Assembly: GCF_019343475.1 (NCBI RefSeq)
Contig: NZ_CP072453.1
Span: 3,038,001 to 3,102,000, forward strand
DNA length: 64,000 nucleotides
Direction: 5' to 3'
DNA from: Providencia sp. R33
GTDB taxonomy: Bacteria > Pseudomonadota > Gammaproteobacteria > Enterobacterales > Enterobacteriaceae
The notes under the pieces were generated by a model. It did not search any database and had not been told where the DNA came from. It saw only the letters and a list, made by a program, of their open reading frames with translations. Of the stretch, positions 1 through 9,431 are shown one piece after another (the first letter of the stretch is position 1; every line of letters begins with the position of its first letter). Position numbers and translations under genes: made by a program.

Positions 1-365
1 ATCCAAAAGTAAACGGCACTAAAAAATAGTGATAGAGAAACTGGAACTCGAGGGGATACATTAAAGTCTTGTTCAATGAAGAGCCAATGAGATGGCGTTT
101 GCCATTGAATTCGTCCAGCATTTCACTGATGTTGGCATAGCTTGGCTATATTGAGCCATACCAACGCAAACACCAAAAGATGATAATGGGCTACCATTTA
201 ACCTCTTTTGGTGGCATGACTTTTCCTAAAGAAGCAAACGATAGCCTTAGTGTTGCTCGCAGACATTATTTTTGCAATAAGCTCAAACTAGCCGTGTTTG
301 ACAGCACACTTAACCTCTTTGAGATACCTTGTAGCGCTTTTATTCGTAGTTGTTTTTTGTGATTT
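1..365. other. Left-edge region without a recognisable gene
   Basis: No convincing coding sequence is seen on either strand. The adhesin gene expected after the fimbrial chaperone (minus strand, reading leftwards from about 365) is absent: the first ATG there gives only a few codons. The stretch may be a decayed gene or mobile-element relic, but no family could be recognised. Confidence 0.4.
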
Positions 366-1103
366 TCATTGGTTTTTAACCAATGGTTGCAACTGACAAT
401 TCTGAGCGCTATCACATTGATATTTATTAAATTTCAACCCACCAAAATCATCAATATAACCCACTTCAAAACTATTCCATGACGGATTTTTTAATGTCAC
501 TGTAGTATCACTAAATGGCGCAATAATTGTCTCTGGGAAACTATTATCTTTGCTTCTATCTACATTAATATTCGTCACGATGATATTAAATGGTGTCGGG
601 TTAGTTAGCTTAATGCTCCCGCCCTGCTTAGACACTTTCATATCACGTTGAAAATTCTTATCAGCTGAGACTTTGTAATCGATACCTTTTGGACGATAAA
701 ACAGCTTTAAGCGCGATTGGATAGTAAATTGAACCGCATTCGCTTCTTTACCTTGAGGTGGAATACCTAATATGTTGAAATAAAGCAGGCTTTCCCTATC
801 AGTTGGTAATGTATTTTGCCCATCCATATACGAAATTTTGATTTGTTTTTTCTGTTTAGGGCCAATTTTTTGTAAAAAAGGTAATGCAACTAACGAATTA
901 GTCAGTTTTTCACCTTTTTGGTTTTCTATCCAAGTTTGCGCTAAAAATGAAGAAGCAGGATCTTGATTGTCAACAACGACACTTGTTCCACCCTCTGCTT
1001 CATTAAAAATAATACGGGTTCTATCTAATCCAAGTACTGCATATGCCTGACTCATTACGCTTGATAACAAAACAATGGAAAATACTTTTTTAAATAATGT
1101 CAT
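366..1103 (-). CDS. Fimbrial periplasmic chaperone (PapD/FimC family), operon 1
   Basis: Periplasmic chaperone that caps fimbrial subunits by donor-strand complementation and delivers them to the usher. It has a signal peptide (MTLFKKVFSIVLL..., cleaved near AYA). The mature N-terminus carries the family motif DRTRIIF, whose arginine anchors the subunit carboxylate, and the second landmark RLKLFYRP supplies the conserved lysine. Length (245 aa) is normal. An in-frame ATG four codons upstream (1115) is possible. I prefer 1103 because GGTGA lies just before it and the resulting signal peptide matches the two paralogues in this window. It follows the usher by about 20 bases and is the last recognisable gene of the operon; no adhesin follows. 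Family certain, specific fimbria unknown. Confidence 0.9.
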   Translation of the reverse strand: MTLFKKVFSIVLLSSVMSQAYAVLGLDRTRIIFNEAEGGTSVVVDNQDPASSFLAQTWIENQKGEKLTNSLVALPFLQKIGPKQKKQIKISYMDGQNTLPTDRESLLYFNILGIPPQGKEANAVQFTIQSRLKLFYRPKGIDYKVSADKNFQRDMKVSKQGGSIKLTNPTPFNIIVTNINVDRSKDNSFPETIIAPFSDTTVTLKNPSWNSFEVGYIDDFGGLKFNKYQCDSAQNCQLQPLVKNQ

Positions 1104-1125
1104 TTTTTCACCCATTTAAATCACA

Positions 1126-3609
1126 TTAGTGACGACAAGTAATTGAATTGCTGCTTTTGGCAAGAAGACTGTCAGCCAGGAATGTACACGCTTGTGCATC
1201 CCCCCAGTTGACGCTAAGTTGATCGCCCATGTTCAACCCAGTTAAGTACACGATGCCAGATTCAGCAATAATGCCTGAAACTTTACCCGTTACGTTATTT
1301 TTCACCACTGAACCTAATGGCGGGTATTGACCATTAGTTAGTTTAATTCTTGTTATTAATGACTTGCCAATATCAGCATCCATTTTAACGTAGCCTATTG
1401 CACCATCTGTGAGTGTAGACTCTAAAACGTTATCATCAATATTAACGGTATCTGGAAGGTTATTCACATCAACCTTATATTCCATATTATAGTAGGTTGG
1501 TACATTACTGATGGTCGCTAACCCACGATTATTCGTTGTTGCATTACCGTTTTCAATAACAACACCTTTTGCATTCGGTACATCAACCACCAAACGAGAT
1601 TGGTCGCGATACGTTAAGCGGTGAGCTGTAATACCATGCTGTGTCGCAGTAACTGAACCACTCATTGCCATACTGAATGAATTCATAGAGTCTGATAACG
1701 ATCCTGTCACTTGAACTTGCCCTATATCACCACTGTGCGAAATATAAGAGCTAACTATCCCTTCTGATAATCCATCTTGTGTCGATGCTGTAATATTATA
1801 ATTCGTATCTTTATTGACATATCGGCTATAGTTTACGTTGTTCATATAGCGCTTATTATTGTCACTATAAGATGCGAAGTAAGACATTGACGCATTTTGG
1901 TTTTCAGAGCCTAATGGTTTACTTACAGACAAATAAATCTGGTTATCTGTTTTATCATTTGATCCACGAACTTGGTTCAAGGACAATGAAATATTACCGC
2001 CTTTCATCATTCCTTCATCAAAGTACTTATTAATTCCTAAACTAAAATAGTTACTTTGTTTGCCATTCCAGTATGTCCTACGTGATGCCGTGATATTCGC
2101 ACTTGCATTGATAACACGTAATTGCTGAGCATAAGATAATGAAAATACATGTTTATCTTTATTGATATCAGATCCCTGTTTGTCTGCAAAATTTTGCTCA
2201 ACAAAATTGGATAATGAATTAAAGGTTCTGTCTGCAAAGCGATACCCTGTTAATGTCAACTGCCCATCAATACTTGGTAAATCTTTTGCATAGTTAATGC
2301 GGTAGCTTTTTCCTTTTTCACGGCCCAATAAAGTGTCCGCATAAGATTGGGTAATATCCACAGAAAAAGCGCCTAAAAAACCGATATTTTGACCAATACC
2401 AACGTTAACTGCTTGATATTTATTCCCTGACGTCGCCACTAACCCACCAAAGACTGAGGTGTTATTGAATACCCCAACAGAGCTTTCCACAGTCATAAAA
2501 TTATCGTTGGCAAAGCTCCCATTTTTCGGGGATAACTGGCCCAAATTCATGGTGTAGCGAACTTGGCCCTTACGAGTCAAAAATGGGATATTAGTTGTCG
2601 TAAACTGAAACTTCGTTTCTTTACCATTATCTTCTGCCACTGTGACGTCAATGGTTCCCATAACTGATTGACTTAAGTCTTTTATGACAAAAGGACCCGC
2701 TGGAACTTTGACTTGGCTGATAATACGGCCATTTTGTGATAATGTGACGGTTGCATTTGAGGCAGCAATCCCTGTAATTTGAGGTGCATAACCTCTGAGA
2801 TTAGGTGGCATCATGCTTTCATCGGTAAAAACGCTCACGCCTTTGAAACGCACACTATCAAACAAGTCCGATTTAACAAAAATCTCCCCAGCAAATAGCT
2901 TCGCGGATAAACTCGCAATATCTCTAAAAGCATAAACTTGCTCCCAATCTAAACTGCGTTTTTTACCGCCACCCTCTTCTTTTCCTACTAATTTATTTTC
3001 ATATTGATAGCTTGCTCGTAAACGCCATTGAGCCAAATTTGCCCCCACGTTACCGAATGCATATAACTGGTTACGTGTTTCTTCATTTTTGCGAACTAAA
3101 TGATTATCGCTAATCGTGTAATCTAAAATGAGACCAGCAATACCGTAATCACGCATCTCAGGGCTAACCCACGAAGAGTTACTTAATTCCATGTATTTTT
3201 GTGGAATAGAAATAACAAGGACCTGTTCGCTATCATTAAAGTCGATGGTCACATTTTCATCGAATGATAATAAGTTGATGCAATTATCTTCTTGAGATGA
3301 TATTAGCTTTTCTTTGGTTTCTTCATTTAAAGGAAAACGTTTTATTAACTCCGCTGTAATACATGGTTCAATAATTCCATTATTGCTAACAAACTTAATT
3401 TTTTCTCCACGAATAATTTTTTTATCATTTAATATAATATCTGATTCATACAAACCTTCACTTAAACTATTTTTTTCAAAGTAGCTTAAGTCAATATTAT
3501 CGTCTACAGACAAATTAAGCGCATTCACATTAAAAGTTTCAGCGTTAGAATATCCACCACATATAATGAGTGAAATAATATAACCTATATTTTTTTTCTT
3601 AAAATACAT
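1126..3609 (-). CDS. Fimbrial outer-membrane usher (FimD/PapC family), operon 1
   Basis: Outer-membrane usher that assembles and secretes the fimbria. The 827 aa protein has a signal peptide ending near SNA, an N-terminal chaperone-binding domain, a long beta-barrel with plug (the segment around GYAPQITGIAASNATV and GPFVIKDL is diagnostic), and a C-terminal domain with two cysteines (ACTF...ITCRH). Length is typical of the family. It lies between the major subunit (83 bases upstream, with a strong hairpin between) and the chaperone (downstream), giving the order subunit-usher-chaperone. Two homologous ushers occur at 11920-14388 and 41745-44240. Intact, with no frameshift seen. Confidence 0.93.
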   Translation of the reverse strand: MYFKKKNIGYIISLIICGGYSNAETFNVNALNLSVDDNIDLSYFEKNSLSEGLYESDIILNDKKIIRGEKIKFVSNNGIIEPCITAELIKRFPLNEETKEKLISSQEDNCINLLSFDENVTIDFNDSEQVLVISIPQKYMELSNSSWVSPEMRDYGIAGLILDYTISDNHLVRKNEETRNQLYAFGNVGANLAQWRLRASYQYENKLVGKEEGGGKKRSLDWEQVYAFRDIASLSAKLFAGEIFVKSDLFDSVRFKGVSVFTDESMMPPNLRGYAPQITGIAASNATVTLSQNGRIISQVKVPAGPFVIKDLSQSVMGTIDVTVAEDNGKETKFQFTTTNIPFLTRKGQVRYTMNLGQLSPKNGSFANDNFMTVESSVGVFNNTSVFGGLVATSGNKYQAVNVGIGQNIGFLGAFSVDITQSYADTLLGREKGKSYRINYAKDLPSIDGQLTLTGYRFADRTFNSLSNFVEQNFADKQGSDINKDKHVFSLSYAQQLRVINASANITASRRTYWNGKQSNYFSLGINKYFDEGMMKGGNISLSLNQVRGSNDKTDNQIYLSVSKPLGSENQNASMSYFASYSDNNKRYMNNVNYSRYVNKDTNYNITASTQDGLSEGIVSSYISHSGDIGQVQVTGSLSDSMNSFSMAMSGSVTATQHGITAHRLTYRDQSRLVVDVPNAKGVVIENGNATTNNRGLATISNVPTYYNMEYKVDVNNLPDTVNIDDNVLESTLTDGAIGYVKMDADIGKSLITRIKLTNGQYPPLGSVVKNNVTGKVSGIIAESGIVYLTGLNMGDQLSVNWGDAQACTFLADSLLAKSSNSITCRH

Positions 3610-3641
3610 GTTTTCACTCTTATAGTAATAGAAAGGGATAC

Positions 3642-3671
3642 AAAGCTTTACGCTAAAAAGCGTAAAGCTTT
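3642..3671 (-). terminator. Intercistronic hairpin after the major subunit gene, operon 1
   Basis: A perfect 12-bp inverted repeat (AAAGCTTTACGC / GCGTAAAGCTTT) with a 6-nt loop lies between the subunit stop and the usher start. There is no long U-run after the stem, so it is more likely a partial terminator or a 3' mRNA stabiliser that keeps subunit expression above usher expression. Confidence 0.7.
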
Positions 3672-3692
3672 TGACTGAGCATAATGACTATA

Positions 3693-4223
3693 TTACTCGT
3701 AGCTTAATACATAGTTTGCGACAGAGTTGATGCTACCTGAAGTCGCTGCACCTGTTGATTCTGCTTGTGCAGATAAAATAATTGTTGTTTCAGATGCTTT
3801 CAGTGTTTGAGTTAAAACATCACCTGGTTTAATTACTTTTCCTTCATTATCAAAGAACGCTACTGCAACGTTACCTGCGCTACCGGCGTTCGACCATAAT
3901 GTAGGTTTAGTTGTATCTGGCTGACCATTAAATTCAATTTTCACTTTAGAGTATGGAGAACCCGCAGTACCTGAGTCTAATTGGCAATCTTGTAATTTTA
4001 ATTCGAAAGTATTTAATGGGCCTTTATTACCTACAGTTGATAAATTAGCTGCTGAAATACTTCCTAACTGAACTTCTTTATTAACATCAGAAGGAGCAAT
4101 CGTACAAGCGCCGCTATTTACTGTTCCTTTAAATGTAATTTTACCTGAACCTGCATCCGCAGCCATTGCAGAAATAGAAGTTGTCGTTAATGCTAAGCAT
4201 AATGCAATCAATGTTTTATTCAT
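3693..4223 (-). CDS. Major fimbrial subunit (type 1 pilin family), operon 1
   Basis: Structural pilin of 176 aa. It has a Sec signal peptide cleaved after ISAMA, the FKGTVNSGACTI segment with the first conserved cysteine, a second cysteine at LQDCQLD forming the pilin disulfide, and the C-terminal beta-strand ending YVLSYE with the penultimate tyrosine typical of chaperone-usher pilins. It is closely similar to the subunit at 14540-15073 (shared GSG..F.GTVNSGACTIAPS.VNKEVQLGS), suggesting duplication of a fimbrial operon. It is the first gene of its operon, with about 600 bases of AT-rich upstream DNA. A hairpin follows the stop codon. Confidence 0.92.
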   Translation of the reverse strand: MNKTLIALCLALTTTSISAMAADAGSGKITFKGTVNSGACTIAPSDVNKEVQLGSISAANLSTVGNKGPLNTFELKLQDCQLDSGTAGSPYSKVKIEFNGQPDTTKPTLWSNAGSAGNVAVAFFDNEGKVIKPGDVLTQTLKASETTIILSAQAESTGAATSGSINSVANYVLSYE

Positions 4224-4847
4224 TCTATATACCTTATTTAAAAGTTATTTAATTAAAATTTTTCATCTGTTGTTGGGAACGAGACAAATATTATCCATAA
4301 AAAGCGTACGCAGATATCTCTAAAGTATGTATTCCACTCAAAGAATGTAACTAAATATATTTAATTAACTCATTGATATAAATGAGAAATTAAAAAACAA
4401 AAAATTTATCATTACGATTTCCAACAAAAAAGCAGATCAACAAACAGGATTAAAAATCCGAAAATCAGTAATAACTCAGTATAAAAGACCAACAAATCCA
4501 ATATAAACAAAAATACACACGCAAAGAGTAAAACGTGAGTGAAATATATTTTATATACACCAAATTAGTGTTTTTGAGATATTTATTTACAACCATTCAC
4601 TGAATTGAAATGAATTTATAGCGTCAAATTACCAGCGTTATAAAAAAATAAATACAATCAATTGATTTTGAAAAGAAAAAATAACCAATCATATATCTCA
4701 ACCTTACAATTCCTTCTTAATAAAAGAAACGCACCAAGTAAGAATAATCTATAAATCAATAATTTAAGATTTTTTCTCTTCTGCTTATTGCTGTTTTAAC
4801 AGTATTATTTGCGTTATGGATTTATTTAAAACAGTAAGGGATGAAAA
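4224..4847. promoter_or_regulatory. AT-rich region between fimbrial operon 1 and the DUF2628 gene
   Basis: This 620-base, very AT-rich stretch separates two divergently read genes and must hold the operon 1 promoter. No invertible-element inverted repeats and no fim-type recombinase gene were seen, so phase variation by inversion is not supported. No ORF or RNA gene was recognised. Confidence 0.4.
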
Positions 4848-5255
4848 ATGGAACAAAAACAATATTCTAATAAATGGCAAAAGCGCTTTGATTTCTTTGA
4901 TACCCACGGAGCACCTGATACAGCTGAGTTTAAAGCCGCATTAAAAGCAGAGTCTTTCAGTGGACGACTTCTAATTAATATGAACTTTTTTGCCTTTTTC
5001 TTTGGCATTATTTATTTTTTAATTTTAGGCTTATGGAAAAAGGGTTTAGTCCTGCTAGGCATTTCCATTGGCTTAGGTCTGGTACTTAATATTATCGATT
5101 TTATGATTGGTGGCACCATTCCTAATGGAGCATATACTGGGCTATCTGTTGGTATTTCAGTACTTTGGGCTATGATTGCAAACTACGCTTATTATATAAA
5201 AGAAACCAAAGGGCTAGATGGCTGGAACCCATTTGAAGGGATCCGCATGGTGTAA
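4848..5255 (+). CDS. DUF2628 family small inner-membrane protein
   Basis: Predicted membrane protein of 135 aa resembling the DUF2628 family (YigF-like). A soluble N-terminal stretch (residues 1-44) is followed by two or three hydrophobic segments (about 45-63, 67-85 and 97-114) and a short C-terminal tail. The start is supported by AAGGGATG just upstream. The family has no established function. It sits between fimbrial operon 1 (divergent) and an MrpJ-like regulator, without an obvious functional link. A 10-bp stem hairpin follows the gene. Confidence 0.8.
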   Translation: MEQKQYSNKWQKRFDFFDTHGAPDTAEFKAALKAESFSGRLLINMNFFAFFFGIIYFLILGLWKKGLVLLGISIGLGLVLNIIDFMIGGTIPNGAYTGLSVGISVLWAMIANYAYYIKETKGLDGWNPFEGIRMV

Positions 5256-5789
5256 CCAAATAAGTTTCACCCATTATTTAAATTGCTTAGCCTAGAAATG
5301 CTTGTTAGGCTAAGCGCCTTTAGAAAAGCCTTATTAAATTCAGTACTCACATTTAGCTTTACTCCGCCACTGTAATCTGAATACCTATCTACATAATGAC
5401 AAAAATCTCCACTTTATCTTTATCAATGAAACACTAATAGTAGAAGGCAAAATTCCAATCACTCATATAATGAGTAATCAAGGGAGTATTATTTCAACAT
5501 GCTATATAAACATAAGTTTTTATTTTAAAAAAATAAATATTTTCACAAAAAAAATCACAATATCATTTTTTATTTAAATCTATTGTGATACAAAAATATT
5601 CAAATACAATAAGAGTAAACATTCCATAAGAAATAAAAAATAAAATAACTCATAAAAACAATCAATAAAAAATCAACTCACAACAAATATTAAAATTAAG
5701 GAATACCTTATATCCATATAAAATAAGAATAGTCATAATTCTATAAAAACATAGCTTTACCAAACGAGAATAATGAGAGAAATATCAAA
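5256..5789. other. AT-rich gap upstream of the MrpJ-like gene
   Basis: Apart from the hairpin at its left end, this 530-base stretch is extremely AT-rich and shows no ORF or RNA gene. It presumably holds the promoter of the downstream regulator. Its base composition would suit H-NS-type silencing, which is inference. Confidence 0.35.
5285..5315 (+). terminator. Hairpin downstream of the DUF2628 gene
   Basis: Inverted repeat GCTTAGCCTA / TAGGCTAAGC with an 11-nt loop lies 30 bases after the stop codon. Only a short T-rich stretch follows, so termination strength is uncertain. Confidence 0.55.
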
Positions 5790-6128
5790 ATGAAAAAGAA
5801 AACCACTACATATTACATCAGCCAATTAGTGGGGAAATGCTTGCAGGAATACAGAGTTGAACTAGGAATCAGTGGTAATAGCATTGCAACCAAGCTAGGT
5901 ATCAGTCAACAGCAATTATCTCGTTATGAACGAGGCGAAAATGCTCTAACTGTCGATGTTTTATTTAAATTTATTCTTATTCTTGGCATTAACTTCCCAG
6001 AATTTTACCATCGGTTATTCTATATTATTAGCCGCCATCCAAAGTTATCCCGCTATATATCAAATTTAGATGGGTTTGGTTGGGGACTAGATGACTTAAA
6101 AGACTATTATCAGTCAACAATTGTTTAA
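5790..6128 (+). CDS. MrpJ-type XRE-family fimbrial/motility regulator
   Basis: DNA-binding protein of 112 aa with a central Cro/C1-type helix-turn-helix. The segment SQQQLSRYERGENAL matches the hallmark SQQQ.SRYERG recognition helix of MrpJ-type regulators, known in Proteus for adjusting flagellar and fimbrial genes. Two paralogues with the same motif lie next to the other two fimbrial operons (15292-15594 and 45086-45325). This one is longest, with an extra C-terminal tail (about residues 80-112). It reads away from operon 1, and about 87 bases downstream begins the hybrid kinase, so the two may be cotranscribed. Family assignment is firm; targets are inferred from paralogues. Confidence 0.85.
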   Translation: MKKKTTTYYISQLVGKCLQEYRVELGISGNSIATKLGISQQQLSRYERGENALTVDVLFKFILILGINFPEFYHRLFYIISRHPKLSRYISNLDGFGWGLDDLKDYYQSTIV

Positions 6129-6215
6129 CTTTTAGAAAAATAATCATTGTTCAATTTATATTTTATATTATGATGGAAATCATGGAGTTTGCCTATAATC
6201 ATTGAGAATAGCGCC

Positions 6216-9200
6216 ATGACCAATTCCTCTTCAACGGCATTTTCGCGAATAACACGCACCTCTGGGCGCACTAATAGTATATTAACGGTAGCTCTTCCTC
6301 TCCTGTTTATTCTCATTGCAACTCTAGTTTGGAGTGCAGAACGAATTGTTCAACAAGAAACTAAGCGGCTCGAGGTAGATTTTAGTACACTTATTGGCTA
6401 TATACTTGAACAAGAAAAATTTTTAATTGCACTAAACCAGCAAAATCAAGACTTATCAGAGTTAGTTGAAAGCCGAACTTTCTCAATAAATTACCAAACC
6501 CCCCCTAAAAAATGGCCTTTACGATTACTGGAAGGTAAAGAATCGATTGTTGCGATGCCATTCACCTTAGGTTGTAATGAAAGTTTAGAGTGCTCCCGAG
6601 TACCGAGCATACTCTTTTCACTTGGCGCATATTTAGCAGATTTTTATTCTACATTTTGGGGAGGATCATATTACCCTGCGGCTGCTGTATTCTTTATTAA
6701 TGAACATGATCATATAAGTATCAGCGTTCCTTCCGTTGGCACAATTATGGGAAATGAATCAATATCCCCTGAATTATTTCATGCGGTCACTGACAGTATT
6801 CGTATCAACCTTCCCTCAATCAAAAAGCAGCTTGAAGATGCACAAAAAAATCATGAAAAAGATACTGTTATTTGGATAAGGCAATCCGATTCTACAAATA
6901 ATCTTATCGGTGTGATCCCAGCTGGTTTCGATACACATTTGTGGAAAAATGCGCAATTATCACCTAAAGATATTTATACAGTCTCTTTACTAAGCCAAGT
7001 CAGAATTAGCGTTTTTGAAAAAATACTAAACCCAACACTGACACATCAATTTTGGTTAACTCATAATGAATTTGGCCAGCTATTAGGTGATACAAAAATA
7101 CCATATGATGCTAATGAAGGACTTTCTTATACCAAAGATGGACTTGTACTTAAATTAGCCTCTAAAAACGAAGAATGGGATGGGTATTACAGAATTAGCT
7201 ACGCGGCATTTTTTGAAGATAATATGTGGTTGCCCATTAGTCTTATAACAGCTCTTTTCTTTAGCTTTTTTTGTGGTTGGGGCTACCACCGTTGGTATCA
7301 ACGAAAAATTCTACAACCCGCCATTAAGTCCCAACAAATCATTTTAGACAACGAAGCTTTTAATCAAACACTTATTGCCACTACGCCTATTGGCCTATGT
7401 GTTATTGATCGAGAAACTCAGCAACTGCGTTTCGCGAATGAACTTGCACAATATTGGCTTAAAATCTCCGACCTTTCCCAGCCTCATAACTCTAATGAAT
7501 ATCAAGAACTTCTCAAACATGTTATTACCAAGAAAAAAGATGTTAAAACAACACAAAAATCAGGAGATCACGTTCTATATATTGTGAGTACAGCAACAAA
7601 TTATCAGCAACGTTCTGTCATTTTATGTGCATTTACGGATATAACGATACAAGCAGAAACTGAGAAGCAGTTAGATGATGCCAAACGGTTAGCAGAAGAG
7701 GCCAACCGAGCTAAATCGTCATTTTTAGCAACAATGAGCCATGAAATTCGAACACCACTTTATGGACTGATTGGTACGTTAGAATTACTTTCTAATACCG
7801 CATTATCTTCTCAGCAAATTAATTTTATTAATCGCATGTCCACTACATCACAATTATTAATGCAGTTAATCGGAGATATTCTAGATATCAGTAAAATCGA
7901 AGCTAACCAGATTCAAATTCAAAATCAACCATTCGACCTTTTAGAATTATTACAACAAATAGTTCAATTATATCAAGGCTTAGCACAACAAAAAGAGCTA
8001 GCCCTCTTTACGATTATAGACCCTAGCATTCAATCCAATAGAATTGGAGATACCGCAAGGCTACAGCAAATTATTGGGAATTTACTCAGTAATGCGATTA
8101 AATTTACGCAAAAAGGTAGCATTATTGTAGAACTTAAAACAAGCACTAATGACAATATATTAATTCGCGTTATTGACTCTGGTGTTGGTATTAATTTAGA
8201 GCAACAAAAAAAACTATTTGAACCATTTTACCAAGCACACTCAGAACCTCATACATACGGAGGTACAGGGCTAGGCTTATTTATTTGCTCAAATCTAGTC
8301 AAATTAATGGGTGGGCAAATAAGCTTGCAAAGTAAACTTGGACATGGGAGTTCTTTTCTTATAACTCTGCCTCTTAAGCTTGGAAAACAAGAAACTATTT
8401 GGGCTGATTTAACTAATACATATATTTGGATTCAAACCGTCAATCCGTTACTCACCCAAAATCTCGCTCAATGGTTCAAAAAATGGGGAGCTACAGTTTA
8501 TTTATCACAAGATAGCTTACCTGAGGATACCTCATCTATTATCGCCGTTGGTATACTAATAGAGCAGCTTTCATTACCTGAAAATTGGGCTGGAAGAACA
8601 TGGTTCGCCTCTGAAAACCATTTCAGATTACTCGAGCTCAACCAACAATTATTTTTATTAAAAACGAATAAGCATTTAACAACCTCATTAATATGTCCCA
8701 TCCCCCGTGCTCTGACACAGATTGGCCGATTTCCATTAAAAGTATTAATTGCAGAAGATAACCCAATAAACCAAGTCGTTCTTCAAGAACAGCTTGAACG
8801 AATTGGTTGTCACGTTTTTACAGCCAGTGATGGTGAGGAAGCTTTAGTTATTTGGGATAATGAGGTTGTTGATATTATTCTTACAGACGTCAACATGCCA
8901 TATCGCAACGGTTATGAACTCGCAAAACAGCTTCGTCTTGAAGGGGAAACCTGCCCAATCATCGGTGTAACTGCAAATGGCCTAAAAGAAGAGGAAGAAC
9001 GTTGTCTACAAGCAGGAATGGATGCTTGGATTGTAAAACCAATAGAATCAGAAACTTTAGTTCATCTTTTTAATCGTTTTTTTCCTATCTACCATTCCTC
9101 TTTTTCTGAAGATGAAGTAATCAGAGCCATTAATCCACTTCATGGCTCTGATAAGGAAAATGTTATTTTACAATTTAGCACTGACATTCAAGCTTTAAAC

Positions 9201-9431
9201 CAAGCGATAAGCAACCAAGATATCGAAATAACAAAGCAACTCTCACATCGACTACGTGGAGCATTAATTACGGTAGAAGAGCACGAGCTTGCTGATAAAC
9301 TTTTAAAATTTGAAAAATCATTAAATTTAGAAACTGCAAATTCAACTGGGTTTGACCTGAGTATTTGCTATGATTTAATAACCTGGCTCAACAAACTTAA
9401 TCAAACAGATGGTGAGTCACACAGTAGCTAA
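6216..9431 (+). CDS. Hybrid sensor histidine kinase (HisKA-HATPase-REC-HPt)
   Basis: Inner-membrane phosphorelay kinase, 1071 aa from the chosen ATG. Order: first transmembrane helix near the N-terminus, a periplasmic sensor region of about 290 aa matching no family I recognise, a second transmembrane segment (about 340-358), a PAS-like linker, HisKA with MSHEIRTP (phospho-acceptor His509), HATPase (N box, DSGVGI, GGTGLGLF), receiver domain (IAEDNPIN, phospho-acceptor Asp891 in TDVNMP) and a C-terminal HPt-like domain (HRLRGAL, His1011). A TTG nine codons upstream (6189) is possible, but its GGAG is only one base away. The 3' end overlaps the convergent RcsB-like regulator by 35 bp, and that protein is the likely partner. 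Signal unknown. Confidence 0.85.
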   Translation: MTNSSSTAFSRITRTSGRTNSILTVALPLLFILIATLVWSAERIVQQETKRLEVDFSTLIGYILEQEKFLIALNQQNQDLSELVESRTFSINYQTPPKKWPLRLLEGKESIVAMPFTLGCNESLECSRVPSILFSLGAYLADFYSTFWGGSYYPAAAVFFINEHDHISISVPSVGTIMGNESISPELFHAVTDSIRINLPSIKKQLEDAQKNHEKDTVIWIRQSDSTNNLIGVIPAGFDTHLWKNAQLSPKDIYTVSLLSQVRISVFEKILNPTLTHQFWLTHNEFGQLLGDTKIPYDANEGLSYTKDGLVLKLASKNEEWDGYYRISYAAFFEDNMWLPISLITALFFSFFCGWGYHRWYQRKILQPAIKSQQIILDNEAFNQTLIATTPIGLCVIDRETQQLRFANELAQYWLKISDLSQPHNSNEYQELLKHVITKKKDVKTTQKSGDHVLYIVSTATNYQQRSVILCAFTDITIQAETEKQLDDAKRLAEEANRAKSSFLATMSHEIRTPLYGLIGTLELLSNTALSSQQINFINRMSTTSQLLMQLIGDILDISKIEANQIQIQNQPFDLLELLQQIVQLYQGLAQQKELALFTIIDPSIQSNRIGDTARLQQIIGNLLSNAIKFTQKGSIIVELKTSTNDNILIRVIDSGVGINLEQQKKLFEPFYQAHSEPHTYGGTGLGLFICSNLVKLMGGQISLQSKLGHGSSFLITLPLKLGKQETIWADLTNTYIWIQTVNPLLTQNLAQWFKKWGATVYLSQDSLPEDTSSIIAVGILIEQLSLPENWAGRTWFASENHFRLLELNQQLFLLKTNKHLTTSLICPIPRALTQIGRFPLKVLIAEDNPINQVVLQEQLERIGCHVFTASDGEEALVIWDNEVVDIILTDVNMPYRNGYELAKQLRLEGETCPIIGVTANGLKEEEERCLQAGMDAWIVKPIESETLVHLFNRFFPIYHSSFSEDEVIRAINPLHGSDKENVILQFSTDIQALNQAISNQDIEITKQLSHRLRGALITVEEHELADKLLKFEKSLNLETANSTGFDLSICYDLITWLNKLNQTDGESHSS

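Noticed and set aside
180..362. 60-codon open frame on the plus strand at the left edge
   Set aside because: No recognisable domain, no good ribosome-binding site, and composition is not coding-like; treated as non-coding.
4224..4847. Possible phase-variable invertible promoter of fimbrial operon 1
   Set aside because: No pair of matching inverted repeats and no tyrosine recombinase gene of the FimB/MrpI type was found near any of the three operons.
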